A DNA stretch of 64,000 nucleotides from Torreya grandis (Eukaryota; Streptophyta; Pinopsida; Cupressales; Taxaceae), in contig JARHVA010002427.1 in the NCBI GenBank assembly GCA_037957365.1, forward strand, positions 124,001 through 188,000, written 5' to 3'. The notes beneath the pieces were generated by a model that had not been told where the DNA came from, ran no database searches, and saw only the letters and a list, made by a program, of their open reading frames with translations. Both the position numbers and the translations under genes were made by a program. Each line of letters starts with the position of its first letter. Within the stretch, counting starts at the first letter, position 1. This document shows positions 34,481 through 46,949 of this stretch, piece by piece.

Positions 34481-37400
34481 CTAGATATGAATTGATGTTC
34501 TTATGCTACTAAAACTACCTAACATGGGTGAAAATGGAGAGAAACATACATAAATCAAACCTAAACTAGGAGGTGATACACCAAGATTTTCTTTCATTCA
34601 TACACTTGGGATTTGTATAATGAACTAAGATAATCAAACTAGCCTCACACCATTAATGGATCTCCCTAGCATGAGTATTTCTCATGAAGGCAAATAACAA
34701 CTCAAAAAATGAAGGCAAGTAAAGGGAAGGTCATATATGACACTACCAAACTCATACACACTTCAAAACTCTATTTTAGTAGCATACACTTCATAAAACC
34801 TATTAAGAGATAAGTCATTTGCAGCAACACATTTAAGGATTGTATGAAACAAGATGAACTCAATCTATACTTGAATTTCAAGATGGATCATTTCAACACA
34901 TAGTAAAAATAGACTTAGAGTATAACCAGCTTACTTCTCATTAGCTTAAGTATAAATTAAGGTATAATTTTGGTATGACTTTGCCATATCAAGGGTTTGA
35001 ATCCTTTCAATAGCCAAAATGGCTTAAATTTATAGAACTTAGAGGAAGAGAGAGAAAGGAAGTTGAAGAGGCATAAAGGACATGTGTCAAAAAGTGAAAA
35101 TAAGTTATAATTGCATGTAAAGGAGAGGTGGGGTGAGCTATTCCAAGTCATGAAGGTGTAATTATCCACACAAGTCATAAATATAGTGAAAAGTGGCACA
35201 AAACTATCATTTTGGAATAAGAAACTACCCACCTGAGTTGCCTTACAAAACTACCCCTATCCCTACATATGGTTAGGTCTGATGGTTGGTTTGATCAAGA
35301 GGGGTTACAAACAAGTCCCCACATGCATTGGATTAAACCCTGACCATCCCTATTCTTATGGGCATACAAAATCATCACTGGTAGTTTCAAAAGGGCTCTT
35401 TTCCATGCACCTTCTCCACTTATCATTCAAAACTCTTCAAACCTAAAAATTGATCCATGAACAAGAGGGAATGACACTTTTAAAATTATCCCATATCATT
35501 AGTTTCAATAAAAACCTATAAAATATCTCCCTAATTACTTTTCAACACTTTCCCAAGTGTTCACTAGTCTGGCTCACTGGATTGGCTAAAAGTGAGGGCC
35601 TAGTTTTGGAACTTAGAGGATGATTCATGATATTATATTAATTTTTTGAGTTATCTCAAGATTAAAACTTTTTCCCAAAGTTTGTTTCATCTCCTAACTC
35701 CTCTAGCTTCCACACCACTCAAAATGGCCAAAACAAGCCTTATTTTCCTCTAATCCATATAGTTATGTACAATAAAAACACATATGTGGAATAATTTGAG
35801 ATTAATATACAACCTCCATGTGGCTTAATTTCCACCCCCATTCATTTATACTCTCTAATGGAAATCTTTCTCCAATCGGGTCCTTGTGAGGGTTTTACAA
35901 GGGTTTTGAGTGACCTAAACTCTTAACCTTTATTCATAGCCATTTCACATTTGGAATCCATAAAAATTCCATTTAAGGATCATAAATTACCTTATATAAA
36001 TATCCTAAATTTATCCAAGTCCCATTCAAAGGCTCATGAAAGTTTTGAGCTCTTGAAGTTGGCATTCAAGCTATTTTCAAGCATTCTGGTACAGTCTGAG
36101 CACCTCCTAAGCCAAGAATGGCTCCTTGATAAATTATATTGTCTAATTAAGGTTAAAAAACCTATTTAAATATCCTAAAAACATTATCCCATAATTTTTA
36201 TATCTTACCAATATCTATAATTGAAGATGACCCCTATTTACAACTAGGCCTAAACCTTGTCAAGGGGTCAGCCTACAACTTGTGACTCCATCTAAACTTT
36301 CCCTAATTTCCTTTTCCCCTTTATGGATTTAAAATATCTAATACACCCATTTAATCATTAATCAAACAATTTTAAATCATATATTATGCCAAAACACATA
36401 TTGACCCTCAATTTGGCCTCTTGATCTTGGGTATGCCTATGGGGTTTGACTACAACCCTTGTTGTGTAGGGTGCCTTGTTTGCTTTAAAGACTCATATTA
36501 AGGTTTATTTGGTTTACATATACATACTCCAGATTATCCAATAATTTCATATTCTTTTATCTCCCTTTGTTTCATGATTTGACCTCTCTTCCTCAAAATT
36601 ATCTCTTTGTGCAAGGTAAAAGTTACCCTACTCTAATATAAAACAAAGAGGGTTTTCCTAGATATATCATCAAATACAATAATTTTTTGAGTGTATCATG
36701 GTTAAAAATTATTATTATTATAAAATTTTATCTCATAACTCCTCCATTTGACCCCTCAATTCTCCAAATTTACAAGGCAGACCTTTTGAAGGTGCATGAC
36801 TGTGAGGGTAAGCAGGGTTGGCTTGTGTTTGGGGTTTCAATGAATGTTTTTGAGAATGGTTAGGAATTTTTAGGGATAATTTGTGATATAAAAAACCTAT
36901 TTAAACAACTTATATTTCATATTCTCTTCAAACACCTTGTCCCATGCTTCACATGGCCTCATTTCATGTATTTATTTACCATGACTGAGTGTACAAATTC
37001 AGAAACTTTTGCTTATGAGACAAGGACCTTGGGTGTCTTGAGGATGTATTTGTAATTTAATATCCTTAATTTTAACATTATTATTCCACCTCACATTTTT
37101 TTAAACCCTCCTTTGCTTTCTAAGGCACCAAACTCTCATAGGTTCCTTCCTTGCTTATGACCTTGTTTGACTATGACAGTGGGCAAGGGATATACTTTTG
37201 TTGCCTTTATCCAAGATTTTAATCAAGGTTTCAAGAATTATTTATCCTAATTTTTACTCATATCCTTATTATATTTTTAAACATATTTTAAACCTAGCCT
37301 TTTGGCCTGCTAGGCTTTTCAATTGTTTACTATCTTTTTGGACTGAGACAGTCTTAATACACTGCTTGTAGGTTGTTATAAGATAGGAATGGCATAAGAT

Positions 37401-39700
37401 TGGCCTTGATGGATGATTTTTAAACTGCTTTAGACCCTAAAAAAAACTATGTTTTCCATTTTCAACCTATTTTATCCCTAAAAGTGCCTTAAGACCCCTC
37501 CAAATGCCTTGATCGCACTTCACACCTATTGTCCCAGTTGTAAGTGGCTACTTTTCATTCATTCTAGGCAAATAGGTATCTTCTAGTGAAATATGGACTT
37601 GATCATGGTAATTTATGATGAGTTTGAGGTAGTTGTTTTTTAAAAAACTATCAACTTTTCTCATCTCATTCATAATCATGATTATTTCACAAACCTTAAA
37701 CTTTCCTGCCTATAGGTGACTGCCACAATCCTCTGTATAGACAGAGAAGTATGCATTAGTGTTTCAAGACATTATATTTTCCTTTTATCATGATATATTA
37801 ACTTTAAATAATAATTTTAATAACTCATCATCATCTAACTTGAAATCATAGTCCAAAAACATCAAGATGGGATACAAATTAACATTTTGACAACTGTCTT
37901 ATAGATAATATTACCCTATTTTAGTGATTTTTATCCATCTTTAGGCCTCAAGAAGACCACTCTCCATCTATAATATATATATATATATATATATTTTGTA
38001 ATAATAATTTTATACACTAAGGGTTACAAGATTCATTAAATTATATGCCTTAAACACATTTCAAGCATGTTTTGTAAGGTTTCAAAAAACCCCTTGGGCC
38101 TTTATTTTTAGGGTTTAGGGACTAAGGGCCTAAACACAGTCCACCCATCTTCTTAATACTTTTAATGCTCTTTTTACTCTCTCCATCAAGTGTGAATCAA
38201 TACAAGATTCATCAAAATGCATTCTAGATATCTCCAATACTTAAAACCATTATCAAGGCTATTATCCATGTATGATGATGTCATCAGGGTATTATATATA
38301 CCAATTTTTGATATAATGCACTGAGAATACAATTGGATGTTGCCATGTTGACTTAGATGCCTTATAAAGATAAAAAATAAATTTAAAATGGATAATATCT
38401 AATTAAGACAACTTAATAGTAACCTTATAACAATTTCACTAGCACTTGTAAGTGAAAACACCTTTGTGAGAGCTGGCGGTCATGGAAAGCATGATTTTGA
38501 GAGCATTGGTTGGTCATTATATGAGTTGGAAACTTTTTCAAACACCTTTAAATAAATATTAATGGATCCAAAATATTGAAACCACATCTCATTCCTGCAT
38601 CCAACATGTAAAATCCCCTATATTAAGACTAAGTTGCAATTATAGAGCGACCAGTTTAGGAGAATTTACAAGCCTAAAAGAGGCTTTCTTAAACACTTGA
38701 ACTCTCCAAAGATAAGAGGACCATGGGAATGTATTTTAAAGCATGGGTAAACTCTTGGAACACATAAAACCATCAAAAAAAATCAATAAAACCTCAAATA
38801 AATACAAATAATGACCCCCTCATGGATGAAAGTGCATAAAAGGCTATTTGGAGTGTTAGCATTTGTTCATAGAGTATAATGCACTAATATAAAAATATTT
38901 TCCATAAAATTTAACTATAATAGGATACTATCCACCCCTAAGACCATTATTCCTAACTCCACCTGTACATCCAATAGTGATTGCTTGATTTTTCCCTTCT
39001 TTGGTTTGACAATGGAAAATGAAGGAAAAGGAGTTGCAAATGCAACTATTTGCATTCTTATTAAAAACCAGGCATTGAAATGAGCTTAGGGAGATGAAAG
39101 GACACCCTGACCACGTTTTTATCTACAAGTGGACTTGAGGAGTCCATACAAGTGGCTAAAAACTCCCTTTTTCAAGTGTTTTCTTGATTTTAACTTGCAC
39201 CTATAGTCTTGGTCAGTTACAAACAGTTATTTAAGACCCATTAGAACACATGGAGCATGACATCACCCCTTTTTGACTTGCATAATTCCAAAAAACCTAT
39301 ATAAATGATTAAATGCCCATTTTTTACCCTTGAAAAGACATAAAGTAATATGGAACACTAATGCAAAGAGTAACCAAGGCTAATAAAAACATTTATTAAC
39401 ATTTAATGGCCTATGAAACACTTCATGATAAAAAATTTTACATATGGGGTTGACTCATTTTGACTGGGGGTAAAAATGGTCAACACACACTATGTAAGAA
39501 AACCATGAGCCCAAATTCCCATCTTGGAACCAAATCATGCAGTCAATTAAATCAAAAGTCAACCAATCCCCAACCTCCCCTCCTCAAAAGTCTAAATCAT
39601 TTCCATCTTGTAAATCCATCTAGAGTAGTATCCAAAAAAATCAGGAGGGCATGACTGTCAAATATAAATAGTTAGACCAAGAAGGTGTCACATATATCTC
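34481..39700. other. 5.2-kb non-coding interior of the 13.2-kb element
   Basis: No domain in any frame; the longest open frames (34957-35232 minus, 35951-36166 plus, 39460-39651 plus) look accidental. A motif AAAAACCTATwTAAA recurs at 35511, 36156, 36891 and 39291, and a TCATAACTCCTCC-like block recurs at about 35690 and 36735, which suggests old internal duplications. An AT microsatellite lies at 37973-37994. The stretch could be a captured segment or remnants of further insertions whose ends I cannot define. Confidence 0.45.
37973..37994. repeat. AT dinucleotide microsatellite
   Basis: About 11 AT units in the interior of the 13.2-kb element. Confidence 0.9.
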
Positions 39701-39739
39701 ATCTCTCTTGGAGTCATCCCAATAATATCATATGCCACT

Positions 39740-40940
39740 CTTTGAAGAGGTAAGTAATGAACTCCATGTTTAACTCATAGTTAAAATTATGATTTTTTAG
39801 AGTTAGAAGAAGATCTCATAATTGGGACATCAATGGGAAAGGGTGAGCATGCTTCAGTCTTTCAAGATGCAATGATAGATGAATTCAAAGAGGAATTTGA
39901 GATAGAGGTTGAGATATAATTACAAGAATAAGTACATTAAGAGGAATCTACTCCATTGAAAGTTCCTAATTTCATGGATTCCTTCCTTAAAGATAAGTCC
40001 ATAAAGGTACCAAGTTTCACACCAATTATTTTCATGCCTCAAGGCCCATCCATGTTACCAAATCCTACACCTTTTCTATTCGAAGTGCCAAACTTCCTAC
40101 CTCCCCAAGAAATAGTTTTCCCTTCACCCACTCCACCTACCATTCCTCATGAAACCTATCCATCTCAAACTTATAAACCTTCATGGGATATACACCCAAA
40201 TCATGTGATGCCTAACCTTTGTCATGAGGATCTTATTATGCCTAGTCCATTTAATCAATTAAAAGAGGTGGGAGAGGTCAAGTAGTTCAATTTTCCAAGC
40301 TTCATAAGCTTCCTCTATTAATAATCTACCCAAATAATTCAAGCTATATCAAAATTGGATCCATCTTTCATTTCTACCATCCACACTCAAGAAGAGGAGC
40401 ATGTCATGTAGAAACTAGATGAGAAAATTATTGATTCAAAATGGCTTCAAGAAGGAAATTAAATAACATGGAGTGGGTAGTCCTTCACTATTATTTCCTC
40501 TAGATTCATTAAAAACATGGACTTTTTTTAGATATATAGGATAGGATATCATCCCCTTGGTTAGCCTACATACATGGGCATGATCTAAAAGGTAATATAG
40601 GTCTATTTAGTGCTCAACCTAGTCAACTAGATTGTGAAGGAATTGATCTTGAATCCAAACTAGGAGTTGATAGTAGGATTGCCATTATGAGATGGTGGCA
40701 TTTAAGGCACCTAATTCAATTAGATATTATCAAAAAGGAAGAGTCATCAAGTGAGTATGTTTACATTGGAGGTTATTTTTCTCCTACTATTCCACATATG
40801 AGCATGTTAAAGGAGTTGGCAAAGAAGAGACTTACTTCCTCCACCACTAGGCTTGTAAGGGAACATGTGATATGTCATTCTCCATCTCATAAAGGAGGTA
40901 AACTCATAAATTTTATTTTTTATCTAGGTGGATCATGATT
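39740..40940 (+). pseudogene. Second coding-like region of the 13.2-kb element, function unknown
   Basis: It can be followed across several frames. EHASVFQDAMIDEFKEEFEI (about 39845-39905) is followed by an open 109-codon stretch (39956-40282), Pro-rich with VPNFMDSFLKDKSIKVPSF and TPPTIPHETYPSQTY. A further stretch at 40550-40940 reads GHDLKGNIGLFSAQPSQLDC, then MRWWHLRHLIQLDII and EYVYIGGYFSPTIP. It ends LINFIFYLGGS. I do not recognise the family. Being just upstream of the 3' LTR, it sits where some plant gypsy elements carry an extra ORF. Few stops for its length suggest it was once translated. Confidence 0.4.
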
Positions 40941-41279
40941 TATCTTAGTTAGTTAGGTTCCCTATATATAATTAGTTGTTTATTTTTCTCCAAGTGTTGT
41001 CTTGGCATATTAGGTTAGTGGTCCTTACTTTGTTTAGGTTAGTTTCCCTTCTATTCTATGTTCCTTTCAATGATTTCCTTGGGTAATTTATTTTTTATTT
41101 GTTATTTTTGTTATTTGTTTGTTTTAAGAGGAGTTATCTAAGGGTTGATAACTAGTTTTAGCTTTAGATCAACATGTTGAACTAGAGTATAGACTCCATG
41201 ACCAATAGACTAGACTAGGCAAATGGTATGTGTTCTCAAACATAGCAAGCATGATTTATTATGAGTCACTATAAATGTT
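40941..41279 (+). other. 3' untranslated end of the 13.2-kb element
   Basis: T-rich non-coding sequence between the second coding-like region and the 3' LTR. No polypurine tract could be seen at the LTR border, where one is expected; it may have decayed. Confidence 0.45.
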
Positions 41280-43869
41280 TGTCATTTTTGGCCCAAATAC
41301 TAAGCTTTTGATTGGATAGAGAAGCTGAGTAGAGTTATTGATCCATAAATGATCAAAAGATGGTGAGAGCAAGCTTTGAAGAGCCAGACTATAATAGGAT
41401 GTCATGTAGAAATGAAAAGACCAACTTAATTGTGTATTTAATAATTATGCTCAAGAATCCTCCCAGAGCTAAAATATTGCATGGATAGGAAGTTATTCAT
41501 GCCAAAATCCTCCTCTACAAATTTTGTGACTTGATGAGTTTGTTATCTCAAGTTAAAATCATTTAAATTTAAACTAGCAGTCTATCATGAGTGCATGGAT
41601 GTCAAATTAAAGCTTTGAAAAATATCCATTTAAAGTTAAATATTCCCAATTTAAACATATATCTGATAATTTTTAATATCACAAGAGCTTAGATCAAAAT
41701 CTAATAGTGAGAAATGATCTGATAGATGTTAATAGGTCCCAAAGATCTAATGATGCACATTCAATCGTACACCTAAGATCAATGGTGAGCATCAAGTCAA
41801 AAGGTCAGCATGAATGTGAAACTAACAAGTGGTATGATCTCATGAGATCATAGGATATCTAATGGTATGTAGTGACTGAAAAGGTCAGCAAGTCTAGGCA
41901 GATCAATGGTACACATGTAATTATACAAGGTAGATCTAATGATGACTGATGAGTCAAAAAGTTAGCATTTATCAAAGATAAATGAAAATATATTAAGTGT
42001 CTCAAGCATGTTAAATTGGAAAAATATATATGGCTTACAATCATTCATATTGATCAAGATTGATAGTGCATAAGAAGTTGAAGAATCATCAAGATCCTAA
42101 GGAATGAATGCAGAGCTGACAATTGACATAATATGAGAAGCCTAGATCAAGATCAATGAAAAATACGAAGGTTTAATGTGATATAATCTTGAAGGCATAG
42201 ATTAATATCAAAAAATAAAATTAAATTTCAAATTTATTATACTTTGACTGGAGGTTGAAACACAATCAAAGTTAAACTAGAGAAAATGATTCAAAAGCAT
42301 ATGTCACCATTAGAGCTCAGTCGAATATCCATTAAACATGGGGCATAGTTATATAGTAAAGGATATTAATAATGAAGATATAATGCCATTGAATCTTAGT
42401 ATGAGCCTCTGGTTCAAAGATTTATAACATGCAAGGTCCATCTTCTAGTGTTGTAGTATTATTCCCTAGTTGTGTTCGGTTTCCTTTTAAAGAAAATCTA
42501 TGCATACAATGATTCCTTGGTTCTTGCAAGTTTCAAAGGTAGAATGGGTATATTTAGACTAAATGGAGATCAAGAATGAGGCTATACATCCTCTATGATT
42601 TTTATTAATATATAGTGAAAACCAATAAATAGATTAGTTTTCAATCTATAATAGATACTTATTCTCAGATGGAGTAGGGGTAGATGTATAGTTATGTAAA
42701 AATGTCTCATCTATCAACATGGATATATCCTCAATATAAAAGGTACCTATAACTTCTTAAATTATATATGGTGATGGCTTTGTCAAGCCCAAGGATATAA
42801 GGACCTTGCCCTCATAATAAAGCAAGTGGAGATGGTGTGGAGAATTAAAACAAAGAAAGCTAGAGGTTGGAGAAGTCATTAGAGCATTAATTATGTTTAG
42901 ATCTTAAATATATTTTATCCAATAGACTAAGTCATGACTCATCATGAAAAAACAAACCCTTGTATTTTAATGGATCTCTTAGCCAATGAAAAATCTTGAA
43001 TATTATTGGAGGCAAATGAAGTTTAGCTTATTGATAAATGATTAGCCCATATTGGAAGAAGGCATAAATAGAGAAAATAATCAATGAATTGCTACCACAT
43101 TTCTTTATCATTAATTATTCCTTCTCCATTATCCCATGCATGCTCCCCATCTCTCTCATTTTGATTCTATTATACATAGGATTCTAAGCCTTGAAATTAA
43201 TCCCTCTCTTAGATATGACTAGTCTCTACCAATATTGAGCTTTATAACCTCTTGAGATAAATAGATGATTGTTTCAGATTTAATTATTCTAGTATAGTGT
43301 GTTAATATTAGTTTGATTTTTATATGTGGTATAAATCTCTCTCTTGTCAAGTCATGATCTCACCTAGCTACTATTTATCTTGTTATACAGGTCATGTTCA
43401 GTGTTTAATGTCATTTGATTAAAGCTAACATGTGGATACATTGACTAGTTAGTACTTGAATCAGGGCTTTCCATCACTTCCCTTGGGTTTTGATCACTTT
43501 TTGAACCTTTGCATGAAATATCGATGCATAAAATACATTTAGATTTGTATATTCAATCTTTTACTTGTCTTATTAGTATTTTTAGAAGTTAAAGTAGAGT
43601 GGATGAGCAATCAATTTAGGTGCATCACCAACATTAGCTTAGATTTCCCTTTTAGTTATCTTTTTCTCCCTTTTCCCCCAGCAATTAGTAGTTTTAAATT
43701 TAAATGAGCTAAGGGATACATCATAGGAGCTAGCCTCATTAAAAATCCTATCGGTCTAACCCAAGATTAAGTAACCCACATCCTAGGTTCATTTCCATGT
43801 TAGACTAGATTTGAGTAAGGGACATGAATAATGCTTCGCTCAACTAGGGTGTAATCTAGGTCTACAACA
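41280..43869 (+). repeat. 3' LTR of the 13.2-kb element
   Basis: It starts TGTCATTTTTGGCCCA and ends CTACAACA. It is colinear with the 5' LTR over its entire length. Chromovirus RT sequence follows directly. Confidence 0.92.
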
Positions 43870-44190
43870 TGTATCATAGAATTTAGATCAAAGATGAGGA
43901 TATCTATAAAAAAACTTTTAGATCTCATGAAGGGTATTATTATTTTATGGTCATGCCTTTTGGTCTCATAAATGCACCAGTTATATTTTAGAGTTTAATG
44001 ACTATTTTTTAGGCCTTGTTTAAGGAATTTTGTGTTGGTATTTTATATGGCATCCTCATATACAACAAAACTTGGGAAGAACATTTAAATCATGTGAAAT
44101 AGGTATTGTTAGTTCTAGAACAACATCAACTTATGTAAAACCTTCCAAATTTGCTTTTGGCATCCATGATGTGGATTAATTAGTTCATAT
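43870..44190 (+). pseudogene. Chromovirus RT, C-terminal half
   Basis: It opens with YHxIxIKDEDIYKKTFRSHE, which directly continues the motif cut at 30666, then YYYFMVMPFGLINAP. At the catalytic box the sequence reads GILYGILIYNKTWEEHLNHV, where FFDDILIY is expected, so both catalytic Asp are lost and one residue is missing. The frame then shifts before the connection domain. Confidence 0.9.
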
Positions 44191-44830
44191 TGTTTTGCAT
44201 GAAGGATTAAAAATTGACCATAATAAGATCAAATCTATGGAGTGGAAAGTTCTAAATACCCTCAAGAACCTCTGTGGATATTTGGGGCTAACAATGTACT
44301 ATCATAGATTTTTAAAAAATTATGGTAGCATAGCAACTCCACTCATAGCCTTGCTGAAGAAATATTCCTTCCATTGGATTCAACCAAATACTAAGGAATT
44401 TGAGCAGCTACAAGAGGCTATGTGCATCACTCTAATTTTGGAAACCCTTAATTTTTCCAAAACATTTATTTTTGAATGTGATGCATCAAAATATGGCATG
44501 GGAGTAGTAATCATGCAATAAGGAAGACCCATTGCATTCAAGAGTTATCAACTCAAAGGAAAAAATAATATCAAGCCAATATATGGGAAATTGATGATGG
44601 TTATTCTTAATGTGGTCAAGCAATGGAGACCTATTTGATGGCTAGACACTTTTAGGTAAATACTGATCATGATAGTCTAAAATACTTTTTGAAACAACAT
44701 CTGTCATTAGAAGAGTAATAAAATTGATGACTAAAATTTTGGTTTATGAATTTTAAACAGTCTATAATAAAGGTAAACAAAATGTGGTAATAGATGCTCT
44801 TTCCATGAGGGTTAAATCAATTATGGCATT
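44191..44830 (+). pseudogene. Chromovirus connection and RNase H domains
   Basis: An open 108-codon frame (44195-44518). IKSMEWKVLNTLKNLCGYLG and YYHRFLKNYGSIATPLIALL form the connection region. FIFECDASKYGMGVVIMQ is the start of RNase H with DAS retained. PIAFKSYQLKG, YGKLMMVILNVVKQW and VYNKGKQNVVIDALS continue it with stops. This would cut the RNA strand during reverse transcription. Confidence 0.88.
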
Positions 44831-44939
44831 GTTATGTGCAATGACCATTTGCAAATCAAATTGGTTAGAAAATATAAGATCAGAATGGGTGAATTATAAG
44901 GACACCAATGTTTTGGTTCAAAATATTTAGCATGGTTTG

Positions 44940-45640
44940 GGTGTTTCTAAAAAATTTGAATGGAAAGGAAATACATTATGGTATAAAGATATATTTTACC
45001 TATGTAAGTATTCCATCCTCAAAAATAGATCATTTAGGAGCTTCATACATCTCCAATAAGGGGTATTCAATATTTTTTAACACATATCATCACATCAAGA
45101 AACATTTATTTTGGGATGGACTAAAGTGGGATATATAGAAAATTGTTGTAGAATGCATGGTTTGTCAATAAAACAAAGGGGAAATAATTAAAACACCAAG
45201 TGTTTTTCATCCATTATCCATCCATATCCAATGGTGGGATGAGATTTTCATGGATTTCATTATAGGGTTGCCAATATCTAAAGTTAAAAAATCATCATGC
45301 TAGTTGTGAATAGTCTCACAAAATATGCTCATTTTTGTTCCTTATCCCAACCATTTATAGCTAATATAGTATATGTTGCTTTTCTTAATATAGTTTAAAA
45401 GTTACATGGTACCAAAAAAATCATTGTAAGTGATCATGATCCTTTTTTCACTAGTAACTTTTGGACTAAGCTATTTATAATTTTAGGTACCCAACTAGCC
45501 CATCGCTTATCTTATCATCCTCAATCTAATGGGTAAATAAAGGTTGCCAACAAATTCTTATAAGTGTATCTTCATTTATTTGCATTAAATAAGTAGGAAT
45601 GTTAAGTCTATTAGCTACCACTAGTAAAATGGTAGTACAA
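44940..45640 (+). pseudogene. Chromovirus integrase
   Basis: The zinc domain shows HLGASYISNKGYSIFFNTYH, then WDGLKWDI and VVECMVCQ (about 45030-45170). The core reads WDEIFMDFIIGLPI, then VVNSLTKYAHF, where the first catalytic Asp (VVDRLTKYAHF in relatives) is Asn. HGTKKIIVSDHDPFFTSNFW retains the second Asp. YHPQSNGxIKVANKFL has Lys where the catalytic Glu is expected. The enzyme would be dead even without the frameshifts. Confidence 0.88.
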
Positions 45641-46297
45641 CACTTCCTTATTTAGTTTTCTAAAATGTCTCCCTTTGTTTCACTTATTGAATATCACCCC
45701 CTCCATCACTTAATCTTTGAATGTGTAACCCAAGGTTTGAGTTGTTGAGGAACACATTCAACATAAATAGGAGATACTATCTAGTTTAAGGGAATATTTA
45801 GTAATAATATAAAATAAAAATGAAGTATCAAATCGATCAACACCATAGTGAGATCAAGTTTGATATTAGTGATGGGTCTTTATGTGCTTTTAACCATATA
45901 AGTAGATGTCTTTGAAGCAAAAAATAAGGATAACAAACTTTCTCTTAAGTATTATGGCCCTTATCAAATCTTGTAAAAAATTAGCAGTGTGCCATACAAG
46001 TTAGAGCTACCCAAATCCACTCGCATACATATTGTATTTCATATATATTACCTAAATAAGGTCATTTGATAGATACTTTCTACCTATACTTAGTTACGTA
46101 AATTGGATGAATAAGGTAGATTAATTTTGGAACCTAAGGATATCCTTCACATATGCACAAAAAGGCTATGAACAAGAGAGCTTAAGGAGTATTTGATCAA
46201 GTGTAAGAATTTGAATCATTAAGATGCAACATGGAGGATGAATTTTTCCTTCAGTAACATCGAGATTTTATTCAACATTGAGGTCAACATTTTTTTT
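45641..46297 (+). pseudogene. Integrase C-terminal region and chromodomain-like tail
   Basis: After a broken stretch, AVCHTS and HIVFHIYYLNKVI (about 45985-46065) mark the integrase C-terminal fold (HPVFHVSxLKK type). From about 46095, LDExGRLILEPKDILH, RELKEYLIKCKNLN and DATWEDEFF form the chromodomain-like tail of plant chromoviruses. In intact elements this tail directs insertion to particular chromatin. It ends close to the polypurine tract. Confidence 0.82.
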
Positions 46298-46915
46298 AAG
46301 GGGATGGGTATGATATGGTCTTAATCTATAGTGAATTTAAGGATATGTGTGGTTGACTTGTGGCTTACATATATTTCATATTATCTTATTGCATTTCTCT
46401 ATTTTCTTAATATGGTCAAAATATGGAATAACCATGGATAAGTAGAGTATATATAGGATGTAGTGGTTAGTATTTTATCATCATATTGTGAATTCTTATA
46501 TTATTACATTATTTTTTAGGTTTCCCCCTCAAAGTGTCTCAATCATTATTATTAATTACTCTAGTCTTTTATCAATTATTGTTGTGGATTTGATTATTCT
46601 TCTCTTAATTATTCAATTTATTATTCCACTAATATGAACATATAAGTAATTTAAATTCATTATAATATGTATTATTTTCACCCTTAGATTGAGGCTTACT
46701 CATATCAACCTCTTTTGGGGGAGGAAGAGATATAATATTTCACTAAAGTAAATTCATTAATACCTTGTAGGGAGGTTTTGATAAAAGTGAAAATCACCTC
46801 CTTGGTGGAGTTGAGAGAGCAATCCAATTATTTGGTTGTGAAATTGTGTTAACTATTATTTTTACATCATTATTTTTATCATTTGCTTTTTATTTGAAAT
46901 TTTGTTTACTCAAAA
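46298..46915 (+). mobile_element. Chromovirus PPT and 3' LTR
   Basis: AAGGGGATGGG (46298-46308) is the polypurine tract; the LTR starts around 46311 with TGATATGG. A TATATATAGG box sits at 46448-46457. The 3' border near 46915 is a guess, because the 5' LTR of this element is not in the window. Confidence 0.6.
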
Positions 46916-46949
46916 ACAATCACCAAGAGGGGTTGGAGAGTTGGACCCA

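Larger units (their letters stand above)
30667..43869 (+). mobile_element. 13.2-kb LTR element without recognisable pol
   Basis: Two direct LTRs of about 2588 and 2590 bp enclose about 8 kb. The interior has a primer-binding-like site, a gag-like region with Tyr/Gln/Pro-rich start, about 5 kb of non-coding DNA and a second coding-like region. I read no protease, RT, RNase H or integrase motif in it on either strand. The element sits inside the RT of a chromovirus, with GTATtA before and GTATcA after, consistent with a 5-bp target duplication; borders are good to about 3 bp. Its size and content fit a large non-autonomous derivative (LARD-like). It must have been mobilised by another element's enzymes. 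Confidence 0.85.

Noticed and set aside
39460..39651. Open frame 39460-39651 as the start of the unknown second ORF
   Set aside because: It has no continuity with the readable peptide from 39845 on, and a different composition.
30650..43900. Two separate chromoviruses at 29-30 kb and 44-46 kb
   Set aside because: The RT motif is cut and resumed without loss or overlap, and flanking bases match, so one split element is the simpler reading.
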